A stretch of DNA of 64,000 nt, from positions 496,001-560,000 of the forward strand of contig WHUX01000017.1 in NCBI GenBank assembly GCA_015179025.1, given 5' to 3'. Positions 20,805 to 32,177 of this stretch are shown in pieces. The notes beneath the pieces were generated by a model that did no database searches, was not told the DNA's origin, and worked only from the letters and a program-made list of their open reading frames with translations. The DNA comes from Terfezia claveryi. Taxonomy: Eukaryota; Ascomycota; Pezizomycetes; Pezizales; Pezizaceae. The number at the start of each line of letters is the position of its first letter. The first letter of the stretch is position 1. The translations under genes and the position numbers were made by a program.

Positions 20805-21783
20805 TTGCTGCCAGAGCTCAAAGATTTCCTGCACAATTCAATGAGCTCTGTCAGTTTCCGGCGGTTGTTGAACCCTATGAGAAGCCTAGGGTCCAGGTAC
20901 TACAAAATCAGCTACCAAACTAAAACTAATTTGGAGGCAGCTTACACCCAAACCGTGGCCTATATTGAGCTGTCTGATGAACACTTGGGACAAGTCTCGT
21001 CAACTAAATCTCCAGCAGGAATAATGATTATTATTGCCCATGAGTTAGTGGAGTCAGTGGAGGAAGACTCAGTGATCTATATTGAGCATTTTTCCGATGA
21101 AGACTTAGGACTGGTGGTCCCAGAAAGGGATTCAGCGTGAATGATTACTATTCTAGGTGAGTTAGTGGTGAATGAAAACCGATCCGAAGCACCTATCTCC
21201 AGCAACTTCAAAGTGATATTGCTCAGACTCCTTATACCCAAACCGTGGCCTGTATTGAGCTGTCTGATGAAGACTTGGGACCAGTAGCAGAAATAACCTC
21301 TCCGGCAGGAATGGTTATTATTGCAGATGAGTTAGTGGAGTCAGTGGAGAAAGACTCAATAATCTATATTGAACATTTGCCCGATGAGGACTTAGGACTG
21401 GGGTCCCAGAAACCAATCCAGCGGGGATGATCACTATTGCAGATAAGCTAGTGGTGGATGAAAGCCAATCCGAAGCCTATATTGAGCATCTATCCAGTGA
21501 AGACTCAGAACTAGTTTCAAAGATCGATTCGGCGGGAATGATAACTATTGCACCTGAGTGGGCGAGTCAGTGGGAAATTGAGGCAGATCCGGAAAATTGC
21601 AAACAAGTGTCCACCTATATTGAAGATAAAAGAATGGAAGCGACTGACATACAGATACCAAATCCCCAAACCGAAACGTCATGTCAAAATGTTGGAGCAT
21701 TGGAATCTGGTAAAGTCATTGAGGCAAATACTGGGAGTGGGATTAACAATGGGTCAACTTGGTGTCTATATGGAAGTCTATGA
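20805..21783 (+). pseudogene. Degenerate repeat ORF with ELSDEDLG / YIEHLSDEDLG units
   Basis: Several frames in this stretch carry the same units. IELSDEDLGPV, then SPAG and IIADELVESVE, then IYIEHLPDEDLGL recur at about 20960-21140, 21250-21430 and 21430-21545. DNA units of about 280-300 bp are clearly related between 20940-21130 and 21235-21420. Frame changes and one TGA at 21138 break the reading. The units are acidic and could derive from a repetitive coding sequence. I do not recognise the family. The third copy is the most diverged and runs into a tail (SYGSL region) of unrelated composition. Confidence 0.45.
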
Positions 21784-22100
21784 CCCAGGGGGGGAAGGTA
21801 TTTACAGTGTCGAAGGGCTTGGGAATTGTACAAGGGGTGAAGGAATGTTCGTTTATTTCAAAAGAAGTTGGTTATTTGCCTTTTGCCTTTTGATATTCTC
21901 GAGTTAACTAAAGATAACTCATGAGCTACCCGGAAGCCCGGATAGCGAGGGGCCATTAAACCGTCTATGAACAAAAACCCTGAAACAAAAGGCGTATATA
22001 TGAATATGCAGTCGGAACGCAAGTATAGCCTTAGGAAAAATTCAATGATGTTGACTGGAGTTGAAGCGCTGTCTGCCCTGTTGGCCAGGCGTGTGTATAA

Positions 22101-22490
22101 CTAAGAGAAATATGCTTCTACGGCATCACAACTTTCCTCCTCTTCCTCTCCTTCAATCCAAATGGGTCAGTCGAGGTCGGGCCATTGCTTAGCTTCCCTC
22201 AGGAGTGTTTGGAATGGTAGTATTTCGGGCGCTATCCTCTTGGCAGTAGTCGCAGGTGCTGGACGTGGATCTCCTAAAATAGTAAAGCTATGCTTTTTTT
22301 GCAGACCTCTGTCTATACGGAGCCAGGTGTAGGTGGAGAGGACGTGTCTGTTCCATTCGTCTCTTCTAATGCCGAATCCTAGTTCTTCGAGAGCCTCCTT
22401 TCTAAATCGTTTTGAGAGCGCTCGGATGCTTCGGTGGCTGCTGATCGTTGCTTGCCTGCGATCTGTCCTAGAGCCGATTCGAAGGCTGCC
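22101..22490 (-). pseudogene. Possible exon or relic of an unknown gene
   Basis: A long minus frame without a start reads LSKRFRKEALEELGFG, then LSTYTWLRIDRGLQKKHSF and LPFQTLLREAKQWPDLD, then TGA. In the same frame it goes on to PIWIEGEEEEES and a stop at 22101-22103. Upstream, a second frame also looks protein-like (TYRNERTDRKAAFESALGQ). The charged, helical composition suggests former coding sequence. Function and family are unknown. Confidence 0.3.
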
Positions 22491-25250
22491 TTCCTGTCTG
22501 TGCGTTCATTCCTGTATGTGAGTGGACCCCATGAGATGGAGGTGTCTTGTTGTCGATGTTCTCTTCTTCCAGTAATTTGGCGAGTTCAAGTTTCATTTTA
22601 GTTTTCAGGGTACGGAGTACATGCTGATTAGTGGGTTTAAAAAAATTTTTTTTTTATAGAAACGGGTGATGAGCGGCAGAAGAAGAGGAATTCCCTTCGG
22701 AGACGTCCTACTCGTCAAAGAAATCTCGAAAAAAGAGGATAGAGATCACAATGAAATGTCTCAATTCGGCGGCAATAACGATTGAAGAAATGCTAGCGCT
22801 TCGACATAGTTACAAGGAAGTTCTGGATTTGTTTCATCATCGTTCCAATCATCGACGGGTTTATGCAGCAAACCAGTCGCGATACTGTGCAATTGTTCAG
22901 AGAAAAGCAGATTATATCACAGGATAGAGAGGACTAGTGGATACGAATAATTTGTTGATGGTGGGATTGAGGTACGGAAGAAAGGTATATTTTGATTGAG
23001 GCAAGGAGAGAATCATTAAATGCCGCGACTAGGCAATGAAGGATCTCGGTGACAGCAATCACGGAGGTGATGTATATGGGTCTGTGACCACGGGGTATAG
23101 TTGGCGGATGTTGCGTTATGATGCTAATGCAGGGCAATTCCTAGAGACAAACTAAGATCGAAGCAGAATTTGATACGATGGACAGAGAGAAAGAGGGAGT
23201 TCTCAGTTATAGTGGATGTGTGTATGCGGCATTGGTTTTTTTTATTTTTATTTTTTATTTTTATTTTTATTTTTTTTTAAATATAGTCTATAACCGCGAT
23301 CGACCCCAAGGTCATGACGGGACCCTTAAAAGGATCGGCCTATGCTTTGGGAGCAAGAAGCGGATGCTGCATTGGGTAATGGGGGTTCCAAGGATAGGTG
23401 GTACTAGGAAGTTAAGTACTTGAATTAGGAATGAAAATATAGGATAAGTTATGCTGCGAAAGAGTGAGCAGGTCTGGATGCTGCTAAGTATACTTGATCG
23501 ATCTAGAAAAACTCGGCAGAACGATAAATTATTGCCATGCAGCGCTGCAAGCTGCGATAAAAGACTCAATATAATATGTAACTCTCATCTATCCACTAGT
23601 ACCCTGAATTGGGTTAGGTACGTTGGATCTTTGCATCGATGATCCTGTCATCCCACTCTCATCCATCTCAGGCGTTGCCGCCACCGATTTCCTTGCTGCC
23701 CAGAGGTCCATCTAAGCGAATGCCACGTACATAAACTGCCATGATGTCCTATTCGCTGCCGCCTTTGGCTCCAGATTGCATTCCGTCATCATCGCTTTCA
23801 AGGGGAAAAAGGTCTTGACCGAGGACAAGTTCACAGAAGCGAGAACCATCTAGTTAAACCTGGCATGTCTGTAGTGGCGTCACTATGGACTCAGGGAACC
23901 GAAGCATCACTTTTCTAGTTGATTTTGGGATTCGTCCCAAGATAAGAGGACAGAAAGGAACAAGTCAAGGTCAAAAAATATTAATCAAGGGTAGCCGATT
24001 GGACGGATTTGTCTAAAGTTTGTCTCATACATACCAAGACCAAGACTGTTATAGGTCAATATAATTGTTTTCACTAACTAGTTAAGCTTCATGTCCAGGT
24101 AGGACTGCACCGGAACAGGTTTCTTATGCCTTTCGCTATTATTCTGGATGTCGATCAAGCCAACAGATTGTTCCGTTCCAATCATCTTGGCCTCCCTGCC
24201 TAAACAGTTCTGATACATACTTAGTTGTAGGGATGCAACCTACAAGATAAGTAGCCAATAAAATCGAATTTGGTCCTGTTACGTCGAGTTTATATTTACA
24301 AATATGGGACTGAATCGTAGATGCTCCATTCCGGATTTAGCAGTAGCGTTTGACGCTTTTCGCAATAGGGAAAACTTGAGGCTCTCTCGATATGAGCCCT
24401 CAGCCTCATCCAGTTTCTATTTTTTGGTTGGGGTCTCCTCATTTGAGGTTAGTATGATGAACTTGGTGCAGGGGGACAGGGGTCAGGTTCAGATAGAAAG
24501 AGTAAGAAAAGTAAGTAGATAGGGTATTGTTTTGCCGCATAATCTAACCGAAATCTCACTGGATTTTTTTCCTGTGATCCGCAGCGTCGGTAGAATGTAT
24601 GCTTTTGGTATAAGTTTCCGAATTGTATTTATCATATTCAAACTCTGTAAGGGGGTTGCGCGTGGAAAGTTTGATTCATGAAGAAAATTTTTTGATCGAC
24701 GCGTTGATTTGAATCACTGGGGCTCAAGTGGTGCCGCAGGAGTGGCTAGTGCTCCAATGTCGATTGGTGAGTTGTTTTGTGAACATCTAGATTCTCTTCA
24801 TGAGATTCACTGCATATGTTAACGAAGTGCCATGCGCCCATGCCGGAAAGCTAAAGTAAAGCCATGTGAGTGTGCGCCGACCCGTCGAACGGTGCTGGCA
24901 TCGGCCTGGGGTAGCGTTTGGCTCATCGGTCACAGGCATGCAATTCAAACTTCAATATTTTTGGTATAACTATGATACAGCATGCAGCCAGCCCCTATAG
25001 CCATACGGTACCCCCTCCCCCCCAACCCTTCATGTTTTTCAAACGAGCAGAGGCAGGGATGCCCACCCATCTCGGGCAGCTTAGGGTGTGTGGGACAGTC
25101 CATGCTACGATTTCACGCAAGGAATCAAGGTATGTACTCCTAGACCTCCTCAAATTAAGCAAATAGTCCTGGAAACAAAAACGGGATGACAACATGGCTA
25201 TACCTTCCTGCTCCAACTTGGCCTAGAAGGCAGTGAGATACGGTAGGCTC
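22491..25250. other. Gene-poor segment
   Basis: No frame here shows a motif or convincing exon structure. A/T homopolymer-rich stretches occur at about 22640-22655 and 23239-23281. Confidence 0.3.
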
Positions 25251-25939
25251 GAGAAGGCTCTTCCTTTTCATTTCCCCATTTCATTGCGTCCGTTCGTTGT
25301 ACTCTAGCTGCAGCCACCCTCGCGCCTCTGTTATCTTGTAACCTCCGCCTGGTGCATTTTATCTAGGGATTATCATACTCTGCAGAGCATCATTGTGCTC
25401 CTACGCCCTTTTTCTTTTTTGTTTTCGTGCCCACGGTGCTGGCTGTCGACCAACCAGCGCTGTCCGCTGCCGGGTAGCAATTGGACCCCTCCTCTAGGAA
25501 CAAAAACGGTCGCTTCCCTTCTCTCCGCTGCTGCAGTAGAAACTCGCTCTGGAAAACGAGAATCTACCCCACTGCAGGCAGTTTCAATTTACCTTGCTCC
25601 AAGTCCTTAGGCGCAGCTCCCTATCGAACGAAGGTCGCATCGGTCCTCCAATACTGCCCACATCCCACTAGGCCATTCTTCTCGTTCAATATACCCCCCC
25701 CCCCCCACCCCCTTGCCCCCTCTTACCCCGGTGGCCTATGGGTTTCGTCAACGCTTCTTAGTACTTAGTAAAGACCTGTCAAATTACAGTACCAAACTTT
25801 TAACCTTCCTACGGCCGAACTTTATCCCTTCTTCAATCACGTCGTTCGTTTTGCCATCGTCATATAAGAAACCGTCATCCCCCCCGGTTGACACCTCAAC
25901 ATTCGTTTGTCGTACAGTTTCAAGGAATTCTGGTTAATA
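25251..25939 (+). promoter_or_regulatory. Probable promoter/5' leader of the disordered-protein gene
   Basis: The stretch is CT-rich (TTCCTTTTCATTTCCCC, GCCCTTTTTCTTTTTTG), as is common upstream of expressed fungal genes. It contains a C-run at about 25687-25699. No TATA box is convincing. A leader intron cannot be judged. Confidence 0.35.
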
Positions 25940-27304
25940 ATGCGCCGTCTATTTTCCCGGAAAAGTGTCGATGACACAAAGATTGTCAAGGAGGAGGGAA
26001 AAGAAAGGAGGACAAGGAAGTTATTGTTTGGAAGGTCTCATTATGCAAAGAAGGATGATGCACCCCATCAAGAGGCTTCTAAGCCACAACAACAGGCCCC
26101 AAACCAACACGACAGCAACACAAATTCTTCAGCATCTTCAGCAGTGTCTATACCCCCATCTGCTCCTTACCTTCCAACTCCTTCAGGCTCATCTTCGTCA
26201 TTTTCATCTGTAATGAGTTATACTGAATTATCTTCACCAACCTCGGATTCAACGGCGATTTCTACAGTATCCTCGTCGACTTTATCTCCATTACCGGGGT
26301 CTAGTACGTCCATTAGTTCTCTCAGCTCTCCTCCACCACACCCGGGGTCTTTGGCAGTTCCGCCCTCGTCCTCCACCCCAGCTTCGAGACCGCAGAGTAG
26401 CCACACAGAGCAGAGAAAACCACTTTCACCACTGTCTGTGGTAGTGGACCTTCATACTCCACCCCCATCGGATGACGAAGAAGATAACCTGCAGCCTAAA
26501 CGGCGCAATTCCATTTATAATATCTTCCGGAAGACTCAGTCACAACCCAATCTTAACTCGGGCCCCCCATCAAGGTCAAGCTCGACTACCACCCTGCCAT
26601 CTGCGTATAATGCGCCACAAGGGTCTGGGACAACGCTTGCCCCACCATCAGCACCCAATAATCACAGGAAATCTGTGAAATTTCTTCGAAAGAAATCTAG
26701 TAACAATTCTCTTGAAGATGTCATGGATGGTGAAGGCATTTTGTCTCGTAATGAAGTGACTGCGCGTAGAGCAATATTACAGGGTGATCCATTGGGAGGG
26801 GGGGCATATCTATATCCGATGGGTCTTGCGAGAAAATCAGATCTAATGCATCAACCACCCCCTCAGCAGCAGCGATCACGAAGCAGAAGGGGTGCAGCCG
26901 GGAGGATATATGATCCAAGGAGGAGTAGTTGCGGCGGTCCAAGCTCACACGGAAGTGGCGGAATGGCATGGAGGGCCCCACATATTGGAGGCAGGAACGG
27001 GGAAAAAATGACAATTGAAGAGGAGAACGATATGATGGAGCAGCACCAACAGCACCAAAGAGAAATGGGGGTTACACCAGGAGATTTTGTTGAGGATACT
27101 CCACAATTTCAACAACCTCAACAAAAGAGGCGTCGGCCTCCTATGAATAGAAGGCCTACCTCGTCCCAGAGTGGGAAGGCGAATTCTTCCTATGGGTACG
27201 TCAGCGGCAATCACTACTCTCGACCAGGTTATTACCCACCATTCGCTCCCCAACCTATGTTACCAGAGATCAATCAGCAAACTGTTCAATCAGTTCAGGC
27301 ATAG
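25940..27304 (+). CDS. Large, mostly disordered fungal protein (454 aa), single exon
   Basis: The ATG at 25940 (MRRLFSRKSVDD) is preferred; the open frame extends upstream only to a TTG. The N-terminus is basic. Residues about 40-180 are Ser/Thr/Pro-rich with Gln runs. Basic segments RRNSIYNIFRKTQSQPN and RKSVKFLRKKSSNNSLEDV follow and resemble phosphorylatable linear motifs. A more constrained block is NEVTARRAILQGDPLGGGAY. The tail is rich in Gln, Pro and Tyr. There is no signal peptide, membrane span or enzyme motif, so it could be a scaffold or regulatory protein. It is uninterrupted, unlike most of the window, and stands alone with CT-rich DNA upstream, which suggests a conserved expressed gene. 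Confidence 0.8.
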   Translation: MRRLFSRKSVDDTKIVKEEGKERRTRKLLFGRSHYAKKDDAPHQEASKPQQQAPNQHDSNTNSSASSAVSIPPSAPYLPTPSGSSSSFSSVMSYTELSSPTSDSTAISTVSSSTLSPLPGSSTSISSLSSPPPHPGSLAVPPSSSTPASRPQSSHTEQRKPLSPLSVVVDLHTPPPSDDEEDNLQPKRRNSIYNIFRKTQSQPNLNSGPPSRSSSTTTLPSAYNAPQGSGTTLAPPSAPNNHRKSVKFLRKKSSNNSLEDVMDGEGILSRNEVTARRAILQGDPLGGGAYLYPMGLARKSDLMHQPPPQQQRSRSRRGAAGRIYDPRRSSCGGPSSHGSGGMAWRAPHIGGRNGEKMTIEEENDMMEQHQQHQREMGVTPGDFVEDTPQFQQPQQKRRRPPMNRRPTSSQSGKANSSYGYVSGNHYSRPGYYPPFAPQPMLPEINQQTVQSVQA

Positions 27305-28854
27305 CCAGGCGTTCACGGATCATTTTACTTTGCTCTCTTATTTGGTTTTCTTATTTTACCATCGCGTGGAGTCCAAGTCAACCATGAAACGATTTTCTTT
27401 GCATGTCTTTTAGCAATGGCTTTGGATTTTCTTCTTTCTCATTACTGAATGACTTTTGGGTGGATATAACACATCGACTTCGTGTTGGCTAGCTGGATCG
27501 GATGGTTGCAGATATTAGTCAAGAGGATGCGCGGAAAGTAGGACGTGGTGATGGGATATAATGGGAAAGCTAGGAATTTGGCAATTCTTCTTTCACATTC
27601 TTGTGCATAGACTTTTTTCTCCTACTTTTACTTTCTTTATTCTCCGGATTTGTCGAGTTTGCTAGACGGCCCAGCAATGTTTAGGGTGTTCTTTGCTATC
27701 GTTCATTTACTTTGTTTAGTTCTGGGAGGTGGTCTTTAAATGTAATTAACTTTCAGCTTTATTCTTCGGAGCCAATTACAATGTATCGTAGAGGGCCATA
27801 GCTTCAATAATCCAACTAGCTATCTCTCAACATTATTGTATGCATGCACTCTGAAAAATTGAGCAAGGTTTGCTTAGATAATTGCGGTTTAGTGCGTGTA
27901 AATGCATGCAGCTACTTTATACGTGCATTTGTCATTGTGATGTGCTAGAGATATTAATTATTGCGTCTTATCTAGTGGGTGCCAAAATAAACGTGTGTCA
28001 TAATTTTAAATGATTCGTTTCTAAGCTTTGAATGTTGGCATCATGAATGGATAATGAACGTTTTGCAAGATATAACATTTCGTACAGTAACAACTGAAAG
28101 GGAGAAATGAATAATCCTTTGGCAGTCTTTATCTAAAATCGAGACTAATATTCAAAGTCCAAGACTAAGTTCTGCCAAAAGGACAGAAGTAAAGGGTGTC
28201 TTTATATCGTCTTTTCGAGCAAGCCAGACTACTTTTTGAGACAACTTTTCAAAAAGACTTGATATTTAATAAAACTGGATCTACAGCTCGGCAGATACTT
28301 GACTTATAAGTACAGGATGGGGGTAAGTACTGGTAATATTAGAGATTGAGGTGTGTTATCAAATATATATGTTCTATGTTGTAAGAACCAGAAGAATATG
28401 TATCTTTTATTTAAGCATGTATGTAGTTCCTTGCTTTGGTGAATATAAGAGGGGGGGAGGGGGTTTCATTTTCAGTACTGAATATGTACAGAAGTATGTG
28501 CTGATATTTTAGGTGGGGGTGCATTCGCCAGCTATAAATATTATCAATACAATGTACTTCGCTGTAATCCTTGGGCTTGAGCTTGCTCGAAGTTGAATTT
28601 CGTGAATAGGAAACGCCTCATGATATTAGTATGTAAAAGTGCCCCGTATGCATACGAAGAGAGGAAATCGTTGCTGCACTCGAGATATGACTGGTGATCC
28701 CAGCTGCAGGCTGAAAAAAAAAAAAAAATTCGTGATTAGAATTGCTTGGCACATCAGAAGCAGTTGTCTAGAAGCTGAAGCTGATAAACGGCTCGGGAGT
28801 ATTATTCATCTATTGAGCAACAGGAGCAAGCCCTCATAACCAGCCTCAGCCTAC
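27305..28854. other. 3' region and intergenic DNA
   Basis: T-rich sequence follows the stop codon and would suit a 3' untranslated region. The remainder is AT-rich without a recognisable gene. An A-run of 14 lies at about 28713-28727. Confidence 0.4.
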
Positions 28855-28863
28855 ATGGTCGAA

Positions 28864-28916
28864 GTATGTTACATTTAGCTTTGTACTTGGCTTTTACTAA
28901 CCATGTGTTAACGTAG
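28864..28916 (+). other. First intron of NLR-1
   Basis: GTATGT donor, TTACTAACC branch site and AACGTAG acceptor enclose 53 bp. Joining gives ATG-GTC-GAA-CCA-GAG in frame with the hydrolase domain. Confidence 0.8.
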
Positions 28917-29389
28917 CCAGAGTATAACGAGGATGATGGCCTGCACATCATTGAGCGAGGGGGAGACAACCCTATTGCTGAGTTTGTTGCGCCCTATCCC
29001 AGGCGAGAAATTAACATAGCTTATTTTGATATACTAGTATTATCGCCGTGCATGGCCTTGCGGCTAATCCAGTATATACTTGGATCAAGAAGGTCCCTGA
29101 TGAAGACGTTGCAGAGAATGCGAATGCTAAGTTGGGGCGCCTGAACAGCAAAGGGGAACGCGAGGTCATGTGGCTTAAGCATCTCCTGCCGGCCGTGGTA
29201 CCGCATGCTCGAATCCTGAAGTTCAACTACCACTCAAAGTATCTTGTGAATGCACCGAAGGAGAGCCTAAGGTCACTTGGGGAAAGACTGAGCAATACAA
29301 TTCATAATCTAAGGGCAAAGGAGGAGCATACAATCAAACGACCCATTATTTTCATCGGTCATAGCTTTGGTGGAATAGTAATACAAGAG

Positions 29390-29450
29390 GTAGGATTGGA
29401 CCACTCCATATAGTGTTCAAAGTCATTACTGACATGTATGCATTATTAAG
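29390..29450 (+). other. Intron of NLR-1 after the GHSFGG motif
   Basis: GTAGGA donor, ATTACTGAC branch-like site and ATTAAG acceptor enclose 61 bp. Splicing joins IVIQE to AIEFAQSS, the expected continuation of the lipase-like fold. Confidence 0.7.
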
Positions 29451-31412
29451 GCTATCGAATTTGCACAATCTAGCGCAAGAGACTGTGAGGGCATAGCCTC
29501 TAGTATCAGTGGCATTGTATTTTTAGGAACACCTTTCCGTGGATCTCCTGCGTCAACTTGGGGAACGATTATAACACATTGCACATCCGCACTAGGTTTA
29601 GGTTCACATAGCATGCTTCTAAAGATATTGGAAGATAATTCGGAGTGACTGGACCTACTACTGTTACGTTTTCTGGTTATAGCCAAACAGTTTGATATTC
29701 GGCTTGTATGCTTCTATAAAACTAAGCCAATATGGTCAGGACTTGGAAACTATCCTTTGGAAATAAGTACTATTGTACACACTATCATAACTGTCCTTGT
29801 ACCATTATTAATGCAATACAAGCTGATCATAGGTGTCAATAATAGGTGGTTGACAAACGATCTGCTACTATTGATGGTTATGAACCAAATTTACTGCCAT
29901 TGGATTATTCGGCATTGAATAAGTATAGTTCTACTAGTGATAGTAGTTTCAGACTTATCTCCTCTAAATTGGCAGAATTGGTGCAATGGAGCAAAGGAAA
30001 CCACACAGTTGCTATAATACTCCAGAGATTGAAATTATCCTACGATATCCCATTCTGCTCTCCCGAAGTCTGGTGGAATGCCAATTTTATTGGAAGAGAA
30101 GACCTTTTAGAACAGTTAAGAAAAAATATTGAAGCAAGTTTGGAAAGAGCAAATATAACTGAGGTAGTACTTCATGGCATCGGTAGTATAGGAAAAACTC
30201 AGCTTGTATTGCAATATATATACTACCATAAAGAAAGCTACTCGTTAGTATTTTAGATTAATACTATAAGTAAACAGTCTCTGAAGCTTGAATTTATCAA
30301 TATTATACAGCAACTTATTCAATTCTATACCTAACTATTAGACAAACTAGACTACACAGAAATTGGCCACTTGCTTGATATGGCTAGAAAACTTAATGCA
30401 GCTAGGAAATTCAGTATATAAGAACCTACAGAAGAGTAGCACATTATCGATGCTGTAAAGCAGTGGTTTGTAGCAAAAGCGAATAATAAATGGCTATTAG
30501 TTATTGACAACCTTGATAATTTGGAGTCATTCGATCTGAGCGACTATATTCCACAATGTTGCCATGGAACTATAATTATTACTAGTAGAAGAACCAACTG
30601 TGTACACTGGTAAAGAGGGGTGGAGGTCTTGTAGATGCAGAACAGTGAGGCAGAAATACTATTTGTTCAAAGTGCTAATATTGAATTTAAGAATCTTAAT
30701 TATGACGGTAAAAGACATTGATTATTATATATTGAATTACCTAGTACTAATGCTATGTAGAGCGACAAGCTGCTGCCACAATTATACAGAGGCTTGGGTA
30801 CTTACCACTAGGTCTTGATCAAGCTAGAATATATATTCATATGCAGCAATATTCATTCAGTCGCTATCTGCAGGAATATAAGACAAATAGCAGCTACCTT
30901 CTAAATGGTAAGTGGAAAGTAGTAGGGAAGCAAGATGAATCTGTATTTGCCACATTAGAACTATCCTTCAATGCAATTCAGAAACAAAATCTGAAAGCAG
31001 CAGAGTTATTGCTGTTATGTAGATTTATAGATAATGAAGATATTTCAGAAGAGCTTCTTCAGCGAGAGATGAAGTTATCAGAATATGGTATATAAAGCAC
31101 CTTTTGAAAGTATACATCACATATTTGCTCACAATTTCCTATAGATACTAGTTTGGATGATTCTCTTCGAATTCTATTCTCATACACAATGGCAAAGCAG
31201 AAGCAAAAAGATGATAGTTTCAATATTTATCCTACTAGTGCATATGTGGGCCCGAATAAGACTAAAACTTGAAGAACAATAGAAAAAAGCAATTGAGGCT
31301 TTAATGATAGTATCAAATATAGTTAAAATATGAGTACTGCAGGACTTAAACTTTGAGTGGCATATTATGGTATATATTGCTGTAGTATGGAGGCATATGA
31401 AAAAAAGTAACA

Positions 31413-32060
31413 ATGGTGGGTGAAGGGTTATTGAGGGGAGGATATATACTGGGTAAGGTATACCAAGCCTATGGAAAATATGATATAGTACTGCAGTGGT
31501 ATAAGTGGGTATTGGCTGGGGAGGAGAAGGCATTGGGAGTGGACCACCCAGATACTCTTACTACAGTTCATGGAATAGCATCAGTATTTTTCAACCAAGG
31601 ACAGTATGGCAAAGCGCTGGAGTGGTATGAGCGGGTATTGGCTGGGAGGGAGAAGGTATTTAGAGTGGGCCACCCAGACACTCTCACTACCATCCATAAT
31701 ATGGCATATATATTCGGTAGACAAGGGCAGTATGGCAAAGCACTGGAGTGGTATGAGAGGGTATTGGCTGGGAAGGAGAAGGCATTGGGAGTGGACCACC
31801 CAGACACTCTCACTACCGTCCATAATATGGCATCTATGTTCGGCAGTCAAGGGCAGTATGGCAAAGCGCTGGAGTGGTATGAGCGGGTATTGGCTGGGGA
31901 GGAGAAGGCATTGGGAGGGGACCACCCAGACACTCTCACTACCGTCCATGGTATGGCATATATATTCGGCAGGCAAGGGCAGTATGGCAAAGCGCTGGAG
32001 TGGTTCAGGCGAGCATTAGATGGGCGTGAGGAGGTATTGGGTATCGACACAATCCACAAT
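31413..32060 (+). repeat. 126-bp tandem array encoding TPR units of NLR-1
   Basis: About five 42-residue units of kinesin-light-chain-type TPR read QGQYGKALEWYERVLAG then EKALGVDHPDTLTTVHNMA. They are nearly identical at DNA level, including silent positions, so they were recently homogenised or amplified. The last unit diverges (WFRRALDGREEVLGID) and ends the array. Confidence 0.95.
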
Positions 32061-32177
32061 TCATTGCCTAGGCAACCTTCACGAAGCAATGGGCAACAAG
32101 AATTGGGTGAAGAGCCCCAGTTAAAACTACAATTTCCCTTGTCGAGCAGTCTGATATCAAGCGCAACCCCAATCTAA

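Larger units (their letters stand above)
28855..32177 (+). pseudogene. NLR-1: hydrolase / NB-ARC / TPR NOD-like receptor, broken by stops
   Basis: ATG at 28855, then a GTATGT...GTAG intron (28864-28916), gives MVEPEYNEDDGLHIIE. The next join yields IIAVHGLAANPVYTW, and after an intron at 29390-29450 the alpha/beta-hydrolase core continues (PIIFIGHSFGGIVIQE, then FLGTPFRGS). NB-ARC follows, with FIGREDLLEQL, a P-loop HGIGSIGKTQL, Walker B KWLLVIDNLD, TIIITSRR and GYLPLGLDQAR. The C-terminus is a TPR array at 31413-32177. Such receptors mediate non-self recognition or cell death in fungi. A TGA lies near 29646, a TAG at about 30254, and TAA/TAG codons near 30331, 30420 and 30437 fall where CAA/CAG would be expected. 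The third P-loop glycine is Ser. The order of domains is complete but the copy cannot make a full protein. Confidence 0.75.

Noticed and set aside
25907..25939. Upstream extension of the disordered-protein gene
   Set aside because: The extension starts with TTG; the ATG at 25940 is the natural start.
26218..27253. Minus-strand frames within the disordered-protein gene
   Set aside because: They are shadows of the long plus-strand frame, without motifs.
31568..32089. Long minus-strand frames in the TPR array (SESVWVVHSQ and VRVSGWSTPN types), and their counterparts at 39954-40685
   Set aside because: They are antisense shadows of the 126-bp TPR unit; the repeat length is a multiple of three, so every frame stays open.
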